A stretch of DNA of 11,177 bases from NCBI GenBank assembly GCA_016522385.1, contig JAEKFU010000388.1:1-11177 (forward strand), in the 5' to 3' direction. This document shows positions 1 to 6,839 of this stretch, one piece after another. A model generated the notes under the pieces. The model saw only the letters and a list, made by a program, of their open reading frames with translations, searched no databases and was not told where the DNA came from. The stretch comes from Pseudomonadota bacterium (lineage in GTDB: Bacteria > Pseudomonadota > Alphaproteobacteria > Rhizobiales > Aestuariivirgaceae). Both the position numbers and the translations under genes were made by a program. How positions within the stretch are numbered: position 1 is the stretch's first letter; the number at the start of each line of letters is the position of its first letter.

Positions 1-375
1 GACATGGTCACGAAGCTCGTCGGCCACTCGATCGAGTGCAATGACGTAGTGATCTGAAAGCGGCAGAATGACCGGCTTCTGTTCACACCGACTAGCGATC
101 TGCTTCATCATTTGCACCCAGTCCTCAGTTTCACTGTGTGGATCAGGACATAGGAACTTGACACCGTGCCTAGACCAAAGACCAGGTGACTGCGGATCAT
201 GTGTGAAGGCGCAGACCGCATAGCCTTTTTGCGACAGATTTTTCAATAGGGCCGCACCGTTGATGTGCAGACCAGCCACTATGACACGTGTACTGGGATC
301 AATGGCGTCAATGCGGGTGCGCCAATTCCTGATGCGCGAGCTATGCGTCAATAACACTTCTTCTGCCTCCACCAT
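1..375 (-). CDS. ATP-grasp carboxylate-amine ligase-like protein, N-terminal part (cut by window edge)
   Basis: The minus-strand frame is open from position 375 to the window edge, giving 125 residues of the N-terminal domain. It starts with a Rossmann-like strand (RVIVAGLHINGAALLKNL), then GYAVCAFTHDPQSPGLWSR, and KPVILPLSDHYVIAL near the cut end. This order (nucleotide-like strand, 'sp-LWSRH' segment, 'PLSDxYV') is how members of the COG3919-type predicted ATP-grasp family begin. Those enzymes join a carboxylate to an amine using ATP and are frequent in exopolysaccharide clusters, where they may decorate sugars or lipids; the substrate is unknown. The ATP-binding core lies outside the window. 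The start is uncertain: ATG at 375 has no clear Shine-Dalgarno, whereas an in-frame TTG at 399 follows GAGAG by nine bases. The deacetylase stop lies 24-48 bases upstream, so the two genes are probably cotranscribed. Confidence 0.72.
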   Translation of the reverse strand, partial: MVEAEEVLLTHSSRIRNWRTRIDAIDPSTRVIVAGLHINGAALLKNLSQKGYAVCAFTHDPQSPGLWSRHGVKFLCPDPHSETEDWVQMMKQIASRCEQKPVILPLSDHYVIALDRVADELRDHV

Positions 376-422
376 GCCGCCCAGATTGTTGCCGATCAAG
401 GCGCCAAACTCTCAAAATCTCT

Positions 423-1271
423 TCAAACTTCAACAACGGGAGCAGTGGTCCAATCGATTCTGTTGTAAGCGCCTAACAAGCTTTCAAAGGCGAACTCGTC
501 GATAATTCGGCCAAGCTTTCGTTCTGTGTGCTTCAAACCGTAATAGGACTTGAACCGGCGAATGGCGGAGAGGTCATCAATGACCGGTTGGTTTGGGTCA
601 AAGTCTCGAGGGTGGAAATAGGTCATGACATAATCGTTCTTTTCAAAATACGAACGAACCAACTGGTACGGCAGTAACCGAAAATATCCGCCACCACTAA
701 ACACAAAAGGCCTTCCAAAAATGCCAATGGTGTTTATTGGAAACTCGTGTATTTGCCCTGCAGGGCAATTCACAACGCAGGGTCGCACGCTGTCGAATCC
801 GGAAAATCCGCCGTGCGCCCGTCTTGCCGGGAATATGGAGCAATCAATTTCAATGCCTTCTTCGACCAGAATGTCAAATACCCAAGTATTCTCTTTTCTG
901 AGCGAAAAACCTGGCGCGCGGTATGCGCGGACTTGGACACCTGTAGCATCACTCAGGCTGTTTATCGACGTCCTGAGGTCGGATCGAAATTCTGCTGGGT
1001 CTTGATCATATGCCAGCTGATGCAGGTCGGAATGACTTGCAATATCGTGTCCGAGATCAACAATTTGGCGAACAACGTGTGGAAATTCCCGAGCCACCCA
1101 TCCGAGGCAAAAGAAAGTCGCTTTCTGGCGACGTTCTTCGAGCAATTGAAAAATCAGCGCCATATTCTGTTCAAGCCGACGTTCAAACTGCGACCAACTT
1201 GACGGATTGCTTGTCGTCTCATTATCAAGAATGTGAAACCACTCTTCAATGTCGAAGGTCAGTATCTTCAC
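423..1271 (-). CDS. Polysaccharide deacetylase with DUF3473 C-terminus (exosortase-locus type)
   Basis: This 282-residue protein belongs to carbohydrate esterase family 4 (NodB-like), which removes N- or O-acetyl groups from polysaccharides with a metal ion. The first catalytic motif is TFDIEEW (residues 5-11, Asp7 as likely base), the metal-binding motif is SHSDLH (His80 and His84), and the third motif is YRAPGFS (117-123). The C-terminal part, with HEFP (175-178), FSGGGYFRLLP (191-201) and YFHPRDFD (218-225), matches the DUF3473 extension of the subfamily usually found next to exosortase/PEP-CTERM polysaccharide genes. The length is normal. No signal peptide is visible, so it probably acts in the cytoplasm or with the membrane assembly complex. 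The start codon is GTG at 1271, preceded by AAAGGAA about ten bases away. The glycosyltransferase gene ends 126 bases upstream. The exact polymer cannot be read from sequence. Confidence 0.9.
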   Translation of the reverse strand: MKILTFDIEEWFHILDNETTSNPSSWSQFERRLEQNMALIFQLLEERRQKATFFCLGWVAREFPHVVRQIVDLGHDIASHSDLHQLAYDQDPAEFRSDLRTSINSLSDATGVQVRAYRAPGFSLRKENTWVFDILVEEGIEIDCSIFPARRAHGGFSGFDSVRPCVVNCPAGQIHEFPINTIGIFGRPFVFSGGGYFRLLPYQLVRSYFEKNDYVMTYFHPRDFDPNQPVIDDLSAIRRFKSYYGLKHTERKLGRIIDEFAFESLLGAYNRIDWTTAPVVEV

Positions 1272-1397
1272 TGATCCACTGTTCCTTTAAGCTTGAGAGG
1301 AGCGCCGGGACTGAACTAAGGACACGCGTAGTCGTCGACGTATACTGAGCACTTGATTCGCCGAACGAGTGCAGCATCACGGTACCCTGCCCCATTG

Positions 1398-2540
1398 TTA
1401 TCGATTTTTTCGACTTGACCCGCCGTCGATTGGCTTCAGCCAACCCCAGGACCGCGAACTCCGTTTCGCAAGAATGATGCTATAGATCTCGTCCGTTCGT
1501 GCCGCGACCGACGGCCAGTCCCAAAAGTCCTCAGTATCGGCGACGAACTCGCTCGGCTGGTTCAGCGCCTTGTGCAGTTTCAGCGCCAGCGCTTTGGCAT
1601 CGCCTACTGGAAAATAACTTTGAGCCTTAAGTGGCATCTCAATATTGGCCGGAATATCGCTGGCAATAAGGGGACAACGGCACGAGATCGCCTCAAGTAC
1701 CGCGTTGGATTGTCCCTCATGGCGAGAACAATTCACGTAGGCAGCGCAGTTAGCGTAAAGAGCGGGCAACAACGAACGGTCAACGCGGCCCGTAAAGATA
1801 ACGCGCTCGCTGCTCAAACTCCGCAAGCGCTCGCTGTAGCCTTTCTCCGCCGGGCCGCCTGCAATCACCAGCTTGATCTTGTCGTCAGCCAGCAATTCAA
1901 CTGCTCGAATGAGCGTTTCAAAATTCTTATCAGCGGTCAATCTACCGACAGTAAGGACATACTTGTTCTTTTCAAGATTGAGCCCTGCCCAAAAATGTTG
2001 CGATTCTGCGGTCAGCTCGACCGTGTCGACACCGTTGGGCACGACATCCACACGTTGCACTTGCGCACGGGTTTGTAGGTCCTTCTTGAACTTTTCAGAG
2101 ACCGCAATTACGCGATCGGCAAAACGCAGTTGATATTCACAAAAGCGAAAGATCGATCGAGCGACGGTCCCCCACTTGTCATATTCGATGTCCGAAGAAC
2201 CGTATCGCAGGACGACACGGATTCCGAACAGCTTGTAAAAGATCAGAAATGGACCTGATGTGATGCTCTGCAAATGCACCAGTTTTGGCCGTTTGATGAG
2301 TGCATGGAGCAAGGCTAGGAAGTTGTAAATGACCTTATCCTGCCTCATCAGCCTCAAAGTAGGCAGCCCGGTCAGGGCCACCCCCTTATAGTCCTTTCGG
2401 CTGATATACTGGTTGATCCCAACAATCTCGACTGAGTATCCAAGTTGGGCCAAAAGCGGGAATATGTTCTCGGCATGCTTTTCTGCACCCCCCTCCACAT
2501 CGGGAATGCCTCGTGCTCCTATGACCATAATATCTGGCAT
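1398..2540 (-). CDS. GT4-family glycosyltransferase
   Basis: This 380-residue GT-B fold enzyme would transfer a sugar from a nucleotide donor to the growing lipid-linked polysaccharide on the cytoplasmic face of the membrane. The N-terminal acceptor domain opens with VIGARGIPDVEGGAEKH (6-22), typical of GT4 enzymes. The donor-binding domain shows VPNGVD (167-172), VGRLTADKN (198-206) and the E-x7-E motif in HEGQSNAVLEA (Glu275 and Glu283), which contacts the nucleotide sugar in this family. The frame is open 29 codons further upstream, but those codons overlap the preceding gene and show no family similarity. I therefore chose the ATG at 2540, just before the conserved first strand and seven bases after the sugar-transferase stop, with GAGG upstream. 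The tight spacing implies translational coupling to that remnant. The sugar transferred cannot be told. Confidence 0.9.
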   Translation of the reverse strand: MPDIMVIGARGIPDVEGGAEKHAENIFPLLAQLGYSVEIVGINQYISRKDYKGVALTGLPTLRLMRQDKVIYNFLALLHALIKRPKLVHLQSITSGPFLIFYKLFGIRVVLRYGSSDIEYDKWGTVARSIFRFCEYQLRFADRVIAVSEKFKKDLQTRAQVQRVDVVPNGVDTVELTAESQHFWAGLNLEKNKYVLTVGRLTADKNFETLIRAVELLADDKIKLVIAGGPAEKGYSERLRSLSSERVIFTGRVDRSLLPALYANCAAYVNCSRHEGQSNAVLEAISCRCPLIASDIPANIEMPLKAQSYFPVGDAKALALKLHKALNQPSEFVADTEDFWDWPSVAARTDEIYSIILAKRSSRSWGWLKPIDGGSSRKNR

Positions 2541-2547
2541 GGCGTTT

Positions 2548-2952
2548 TCAGCCTCGAGCGGTTCCAGTGTTCCCAACTGCGAGCCTCTGCATGTCCACAG
2601 CGATGGCACCGCGGCATATTTCGTCACGCTGGAAGATCATTTTTACGCTGTTAAACAAAACCTGAATATTGAGCCGCGGGCTGGCATGACGGGCGTACCA
2701 AGTTTCCAAATCAGAGTGTTCTTTTGGTGTGAGGTCAACAGCTCCACTTACCTGTGCCCAGCCAGTAACACCGAGCCAAACGAGCAATATGATCGGAGCA
2801 AAACTGACCACAAGTAAACTAGCCAGCACGATGTGGACGCATCGCTTTATCCCGAAAAAATTCAAATTAGAGTTAAGGCTGTTAGGCTTTTTAACTGCAA
2901 CTAGCTTGATTTTGTCACGCGCCATTTTGCGTGACATCTGTCGAACATCCAT
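2548..2952 (-). pseudogene. Priming sugar-phosphate transferase with catalytic core deleted in frame
   Basis: The 134-residue product joins the two ends of a bacterial sugar transferase (WcaJ/ExoY-like, undecaprenyl-phosphate sugar-1-phosphate transferase). Residues 36-60 (KRCVHIVLASLL...ILLVWL) correspond to the conserved KRxFDxxxA start and membrane anchor. Residues 61-70 (GVTGWAQVSG) and the following HSDLETWYARHASPRLNIQVLF match the C-terminal 'PGxTGWAQVxGR...WYxxxxSxxxDxxIL' region. Everything normally between them, roughly 100 residues including the FRxERVG, KFRSM and LDELPQ...GPRP segments that hold the active site, is missing, with the junction near 2772/2773. The frame is intact across the junction. 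The usual Asp of KRxFD is His40 here. The ATG at 2952 is preceded by AAGGTGAG at nine bases, so the remnant is probably still translated. Priming activity is not expected. An assembly error is the main alternative. Confidence 0.8.
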
Positions 2953-3429
2953 AATGCACAACTCACCTTTCGACTTACGAGCACCCACTTGTTGCACGGA
3001 CCACTTCAATATTCTGTAATTACTCGATGCCGTCCCTCTGAGGGTCTTTTTCACGTATTATCTGTCGCAGCGGAAACTTTAACAATCCCCTAACTGGCTG
3101 TAAATCAAAACCTCTAGCGCCATAGGTGCTATCGATTGAAAGAAACAGAATATAGTTACCAATTACCCTGTTTGCTCGGCTGTGATTCCCTCAGGTGTTT
3201 GCCAGATCGAACACGACACCATTGCAAACCGGTCTCCGCGAAGATGTTAAGTACCCCACCGGCTAACCAACTGCGAGATCCGGCACTCAAATCAGGACAG
3301 ACGTACATCGAAAGGAGATGGTATTTTTTGGTAATTTGGTCGGACGCGATCCTAAGCGAAACTCAGTGAGTTCGGCCTATTAGCAACAAGGTCCCTGTCG
3401 AACACTCGAAACTGTGCAACAAACGCATT
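2953..3429. other. 477-base intergenic stretch with no supported gene
   Basis: Between the polymerase-like gene and the sugar-transferase remnant there is no reading frame on either strand with recognisable protein similarity. The part nearest the remnant is a leader of about 100 bases below a predicted minus-strand promoter. The leader begins with a small hairpin (CCCT-CTG-AGGG, 3034-3044). The rest (about 3090-3429) shows nothing I can identify. Such a long spacer in a polysaccharide cluster could be scar tissue from lost genes, but I see no insertion-sequence ends or transposase fragments. Confidence 0.5.
3057..3085 (-). promoter_or_regulatory. Predicted sigma70-type promoter ahead of the sugar-transferase remnant
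   Basis: On the minus strand, TTGTTA (3085-3080) and GATAAT (3062-3057) are separated by exactly 17 bases. They match the housekeeping consensus at four and five of six positions. Transcription would begin near 3050 and leave a leader of about 100 bases before the ATG at 2952. It would serve the remnant, the glycosyltransferase and probably the deacetylase and ATP-grasp genes. The prediction rests on consensus match and position only. Confidence 0.5.
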
Positions 3430-4686
3430 TTATTGTGGACCATCAGTGGCAAACGCTGTCGCTCGCGGTGGCCGATCGCTGTCGACAAGTGTGTCGTCTT
3501 GGTATTCGCGCAAATACAAAAATATCGCAAACGCAAACCAGAAGTACATGTCGCCGATAAAGACGCCTGCGTTGTGGAGCGCACTGTTGATAAGATAGGC
3601 GGGGAAAACCATAACAAACGCAACGGTCACGCGCGAATTCATGGCCGCAACGAATGCGATGATACACACTCCGAGAAGCCCGTATGTGAGCAGAAAGTTT
3701 ATGAAACCATTGTGGATGCCAAGCCTGTGAGTGACCTCAGCTCTCGGCAGATGAGACAATTCTTCCCAGAACAACCAGGCATATTCACCAGGAGTCACGC
3801 CCCAGCCATAACCAAAAGGATTGTTGAGAAACAGTTTTAGGCCAAACTGCATCAACACGAGTCGGCCAACTGCCGATGCATCGTCCACTGAAGTCACGCG
3901 GGAGCCGACCATCTCAAGATAATAGAAACCAACTGCTCCCAATAGAGCTAGTCCGGTCAACCAAAACAGAGATTTCAGTTGAGCGCGCAAAATCAGCTGA
4001 AAGCACTCACTGAACAGTATCCCAGCGACGAGGGACCGTGTGCCATTTGCGGCAGCGCCAGAGAACGCAATAAGCGTAAATATCACATACATTCGCGGTT
4101 CCAATAATCCGTGCCGATAAAGCAAAAGTGCCACCAAATATCCACTAACCAGCTGGTAAGAGAAATTGATTGGAGAGAGGGCTAGGCCCAAAGGTCTCAA
4201 TTGTGCTCTCAGGCCCGCTGCTTCGTCTTCCGCGTCACCATAAATTGTTCCAAGGAACCGCCGCAAATCCCAAGCCCAGTCAATCCCGACGAACTGAAAT
4301 ATCGCTATCAGGGCACTGGCAGCGGTAAACGCCAGGATGACGTTCGTTGTAAATGCCAAACCAAGTGTCCGTGCTGCCAGGTAGGTGCACAAAAGGATCA
4401 GCAATGGTTGAATGGAATTTCTCAGGAAAAACTCCGCCAAAGTATACAGCTGCTCACCGTTCAAGACAGCCAGAGATCCCCCGATGAAAGCCATGGCCGC
4501 AAAGACCAAGAAAATCTGCGGATGACGCCTAACAAAATCAATGACCTGCCTGTTGTAAACAAGGAACAACACCCCGAGAAAGACGAACAAGGCCATCGTT
4601 CTGACCGGGATGAACACTGTCCACTTGGCCAACACCACGTGAAGGAACATGACCCCCAAAAAGCAGATCTTTAGGTACAGTCTCAT
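3430..4686 (-). CDS. O-antigen ligase/polymerase-like (Wzy/WaaL family) membrane protein
   Basis: This 418-residue protein is almost entirely hydrophobic segments, about ten to twelve membrane passes, with a charged C-terminal tail from about residue 393. The PF04932-type region is recognisable: a periplasmic loop ends in AVGRLVLMQFGLKLF (272-286), followed by NPFGYGWG (289-296) and HNGFINFLLTYGLLGV (325-340). Members of this family either polymerise lipid-linked repeat units or ligate polysaccharide to an acceptor at the periplasmic face of the inner membrane. Arg217 (NGTRS) and His325 are plausible functional residues by position, which is an inference. In an exopolysaccharide cluster without lipopolysaccharide core genes, a polymerase role is more likely than ligation. 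The start ATG at 4686 has only a weak ribosome-binding site. A 14-base palindrome lies 54 bases upstream. The following gap of about 480 bases suggests it is transcribed separately from the glycosyltransferase group. Confidence 0.85.
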   Translation of the reverse strand: MRLYLKICFLGVMFLHVVLAKWTVFIPVRTMALFVFLGVLFLVYNRQVIDFVRRHPQIFLVFAAMAFIGGSLAVLNGEQLYTLAEFFLRNSIQPLLILLCTYLAARTLGLAFTTNVILAFTAASALIAIFQFVGIDWAWDLRRFLGTIYGDAEDEAAGLRAQLRPLGLALSPINFSYQLVSGYLVALLLYRHGLLEPRMYVIFTLIAFSGAAANGTRSLVAGILFSECFQLILRAQLKSLFWLTGLALLGAVGFYYLEMVGSRVTSVDDASAVGRLVLMQFGLKLFLNNPFGYGWGVTPGEYAWLFWEELSHLPRAEVTHRLGIHNGFINFLLTYGLLGVCIIAFVAAMNSRVTVAFVMVFPAYLINSALHNAGVFIGDMYFWFAFAIFLYLREYQDDTLVDSDRPPRATAFATDGPQ

Positions 4687-4739
4687 ATTGGCTTAACTTC
4701 AACTCGTTCGGTGATCTGTCGACAATTCAACGATGGAAG

Positions 4740-4753
4740 GCGATTCTAATCGC
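4740..4753. promoter_or_regulatory. Perfect 14-base palindrome upstream of the polymerase-like gene
   Basis: The minus strand reads GCGATT-AG-AATCGC, two perfect six-base arms around two bases, 54 bases before the ATG at 4686. The position and size fit an operator for a dimeric repressor or activator. No strong promoter boxes can be fixed beside it, and a site of this size can also occur by chance. Confidence 0.3.
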
Positions 4754-4777
4754 TGAACAAGCTTAGAGATTTCTGTA

Positions 4778-4927
4778 TTACTTGCAACGCTCGCGCTGTG
4801 ACAACTGTTGATGCCCGAGCACAGCATATTCACGTACAAACAGCAGCGCGCTTTCCCGGACTATCCGGTTCAATGCACCGGTGATCACCTCAATCTTGTG
4901 ACCAAGTCTGTCCAACTTGACCTTCAT
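4778..4927 (-). CDS. Possible small protein of 49 residues, function unknown
   Basis: In the gap between the two blocks, a minus-strand frame runs from ATG at 4927 to TAA at 4778. It starts MKVKLDRLGH, continues with an amphipathic-looking stretch (KIEVITGALNRIVRESALLF, residues 11-30) and ends in a polar tail. The composition looks protein-like, but there is no convincing ribosome-binding site and I do not recognise the sequence. It begins 33 bases after the dehydrogenase stop, so it could be a last small operon gene, the remnant of a longer gene, or a chance frame. It lies in the A+T-richer direction of the boundary. Confidence 0.22.
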   Translation of the reverse strand: MKVKLDRLGHKIEVITGALNRIVRESALLFVREYAVLGHQQLSQRERCK

Positions 4928-4959
4928 TGCGCCGCAGCGGTCATAAGCGCGGGTTCTGA

Positions 4960-6015
4960 TCAGGGACGATCAGGCCCGTGGCTCGCGGCATATCCCGCAA
5001 GGCGGTCTTTCCAGTCTGCATTTTCCACGATGCTGGCATTCACGATACCGTGCGGCACCTGCCCGGACATGACGTCGAGCACGGCGCGTATGTCGGCGGC
5101 GCCGTTGCCTTCGAAGATCTGGTCGGTCCAGCACAAGGCGTGCGGCGTGATGATCGTATTATTGAGGCCAAGAATCGGATCATCGGGATCGGGCGGTTCC
5201 TGCTCGAGGACATCGAGCCCGGCACCGGCGATACCGCCGGCCTGCAGCTCCGCGGTGAGGGCTGCCTGATCGACGATCGGTCCGCGTGCCGTGTTGATGA
5301 GATAGGCCGTTGGCTTCATCAGCGCCAGTCGGTCCGCGTTGACCAGATGATGAGTCGCATCGTTCAGTGGGCAGTTGACCGCCAGGATGTCGGCACGGGC
5401 GAACAGTGTTTCGAGATCAACCAGCTCAACGCCGAGCTCCATGGCACGCACTCTATCGACATAAGGGTCATGAGCGATGAAAAGCATGTCGAGCGGTTTG
5501 GCCAGACGGAACATCTCGGCGCCGATATTGCCGATGCCGATCGAGCCGAGTGTCAGTCCGACCAGCCCAACGCCGTTGTGGTTGGTCTTCTCTGCCCAAC
5601 CCGCCGGTCCGCGCCGCGCCAGTTGATCCTTGACAATCAGTTTGCCGGTTAGGGCAAACATCAAGGTGAGGATCGAAACAGCCACTGGCCGGCGCACGCC
5701 GTCCGGTGTGATCACCACGGCCACTGCATGGTCACTGCAGGCTTCGACGTCGACATTGTCGTAGCCGACGCCGAAACGCGCCACGACCGACAGCCGATTG
5801 CCGCCCTTTAGCGTCTCTGCGGTCACCTTGGGAGCGAGCAGGATCAGAGCGTCGATATCTGCAATTTGTTCGGCACTCACTTCGGCACCACGCTCCAGGG
5901 TTACCAGCTCTACACCACTTTGCTCTCGCAGCGGCGTTAAGTTGAATTCGGGAAAGACCGGTTCGCCGGCCGAGTCGAAGAAGTCGCCGCTAAGCGCCAC
6001 ACGGAATTTGGTCAT
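4960..6015 (-). CDS. D-isomer-specific 2-hydroxyacid dehydrogenase
   Basis: This 351-residue cytoplasmic enzyme would interconvert a 2-hydroxyacid and a 2-oxoacid with NAD(H) or NADP(H). The N-terminal substrate domain contains VARFGVGYDNVD (78-89). The Rossmann domain has GxGxxG within LGSIGIGNIGAE (156-167; Gly160, Gly162, Gly165). The three catalytic residues of the family are present: Arg244 (NTARGPIVD), Glu273 (LEQEPP) and His292 (TPHALCW). The length is slightly above the usual 310-335 because of a C-terminal tail. His183-Asp-Pro lies where the cofactor-selecting loop ends, so an NAD preference is plausible but unproven. In this operon it could oxidise the opened sugar acid or reduce a 2-oxoacid released by the neighbouring aldolase, as glyoxylate/hydroxypyruvate reductases do. 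It is the last clear gene of the operon, and no hairpin-plus-T-run terminator follows it. Confidence 0.92.
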   Translation of the reverse strand: MTKFRVALSGDFFDSAGEPVFPEFNLTPLREQSGVELVTLERGAEVSAEQIADIDALILLAPKVTAETLKGGNRLSVVARFGVGYDNVDVEACSDHAVAVVITPDGVRRPVAVSILTLMFALTGKLIVKDQLARRGPAGWAEKTNHNGVGLVGLTLGSIGIGNIGAEMFRLAKPLDMLFIAHDPYVDRVRAMELGVELVDLETLFARADILAVNCPLNDATHHLVNADRLALMKPTAYLINTARGPIVDQAALTAELQAGGIAGAGLDVLEQEPPDPDDPILGLNNTIITPHALCWTDQIFEGNGAADIRAVLDVMSGQVPHGIVNASIVENADWKDRLAGYAASHGPDRP

Positions 6016-6023
6016 GATCACGG

Positions 6024-6029
6024 CCTCCT
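6024..6029 (-). promoter_or_regulatory. Ribosome-binding site that fixes the dehydrogenase start
   Basis: AGGAGG on the minus strand overlaps the TAG stop of the aldolase gene (6030-6028). It lies eight bases before the ATG at 6015. The alternative in-frame GTG at 6021 is only two bases away, too close for initiation, so the ATG is preferred. The overlap implies translational coupling of the two enzymes. Confidence 0.75.
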
Positions 6030-6804
6030 ATTTTGTGCCCTCGCGAATTGCGCTCAAGCCCGCCGCCACCGCATCGCCGAGTGCCCAGGCATCAGTGTTG
6101 TAGGCAATGAAGTCGAACCCCTGTCTAAAGAGTTCGATGCCGGTGTCTATGTCAGGCACTAGGCGGCCCGCCGACTTGCCATGCTTGTCGCAAGCCGCCA
6201 GCACCTGTTCGATCGCCGCTAGAAAATCCGGATGGTCGAATTCGGCCGGGATCCCGAGCGAGCATGACAGATCGAAGTGGCCCACCCAAAGACAGTCGAC
6301 GCCATCGATTGCGGCAATCGCGTCAGCATTGCGGACGCCATCGGCGGTCTCGATCTGGGCGAACAGCGTGGTGCGCTCGTTCTGATGCGCGAGTTTCTCC
6401 ACGGTCGGCCCGGCTGTGAAGCGGTCATAGGCACAGCGCACGATCACGCCTCGACCGCCGCGCGGCACATATTTCATCGACTGGACGATAGCCTCAGCTT
6501 CATCCGGGGTCGACACCATGGGCAGCATGATGCCCTCGGCGCCAGCATCACAGGCCCGGGCTATATCCTTGTAATCCCTTGACGGCACCCGCACCACCGT
6601 TGGCAGTTCGGCCGCTTGCATATAGCGCAGCACCCGCTTGGTGGTTTCGATACCAAAACCGCTATGTTCGGTGTCAAAGATCGTGAAGTCGCAACCGGCT
6701 GATTTCAGAATATGGCCGATCCCCGGCGTATCAAATTCAAAGACAAAATGGCCGGCCTTGAGTTTGCGATGGCGCGCCATGTCCTTAAGCGGTGTTTCAG
6801 TCAT
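6028..6804 (-). CDS. HpcH/HpaI-family aldolase
   Basis: This 258-residue TIM-barrel enzyme belongs to the metal-dependent class II aldolases related to HpaI (4-hydroxy-2-oxoheptanedioate aldolase) and 2-dehydro-3-deoxyglucarate aldolase. They cleave 2-oxo-4-hydroxy acids to pyruvate-like 2-oxoacids plus an aldehyde. The catalytic set is visible and spaced as in HpaI: His47 (DTEHSG), Arg72 (VRVP), metal ligands Glu152 (QIET) and Asp178 (GHFDLS). The glycine-rich loop GAEGIMLPMVST (88-99) and PRGGRG (114-119) are also present. The C-terminus (FIAYNTDAWALG, 232-243) is not the commonest family form, which may point to an unusual substrate. The ATG at 6804 follows GAGGAGA by six bases. It lies 35 bases after the lactonase gene and directly ahead of the dehydrogenase, so all three enzymes probably act in one breakdown route. 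Confidence 0.92.
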   Translation of the reverse strand: MTETPLKDMARHRKLKAGHFVFEFDTPGIGHILKSAGCDFTIFDTEHSGFGIETTKRVLRYMQAAELPTVVRVPSRDYKDIARACDAGAEGIMLPMVSTPDEAEAIVQSMKYVPRGGRGVIVRCAYDRFTAGPTVEKLAHQNERTTLFAQIETADGVRNADAIAAIDGVDCLWVGHFDLSCSLGIPAEFDHPDFLAAIEQVLAACDKHGKSAGRLVPDIDTGIELFRQGFDFIAYNTDAWALGDAVAAGLSAIREGTK

Positions 6805-6839
6805 CTGTTATCTCCTCGTTTGTCCAGGGCATCGCCGGT

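Noticed and set aside
1246..1443. A 65-residue minus-strand frame bridging the glycosyltransferase and deacetylase genes
   Set aside because: It overlaps the ends of two well-supported genes in another frame, has low-complexity Ser/Thr content and matches nothing I know. Probably chance.
2541..2627. Upstream extension of the glycosyltransferase by 29 codons to an ATG at 2627
   Set aside because: The extra codons are the transferase remnant's C-terminus read in another frame. The conserved glycosyltransferase fold begins right after the ATG at 2540.
3034..3050. Hairpin CCCT-CTG-AGGG followed by TCTTTT on the plus strand as a terminator
   Set aside because: No plus-strand gene leads into it, and the four-base stem is weak. 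It lies in the minus-strand leader of the transferase remnant.
3136..3369. A 77-residue plus-strand frame in the polysaccharide gap
   Set aside because: It is opposite in direction to all other genes, lacks a clear ribosome-binding site and has no domain resemblance.
4856..4868. Five-base-stem hairpin (CCGGA-TAG-TCCGG on the minus strand) as a terminator for the catabolic operon
   Set aside because: The stem is short, the loop is three bases and no run of T follows, so intrinsic termination is not supported.
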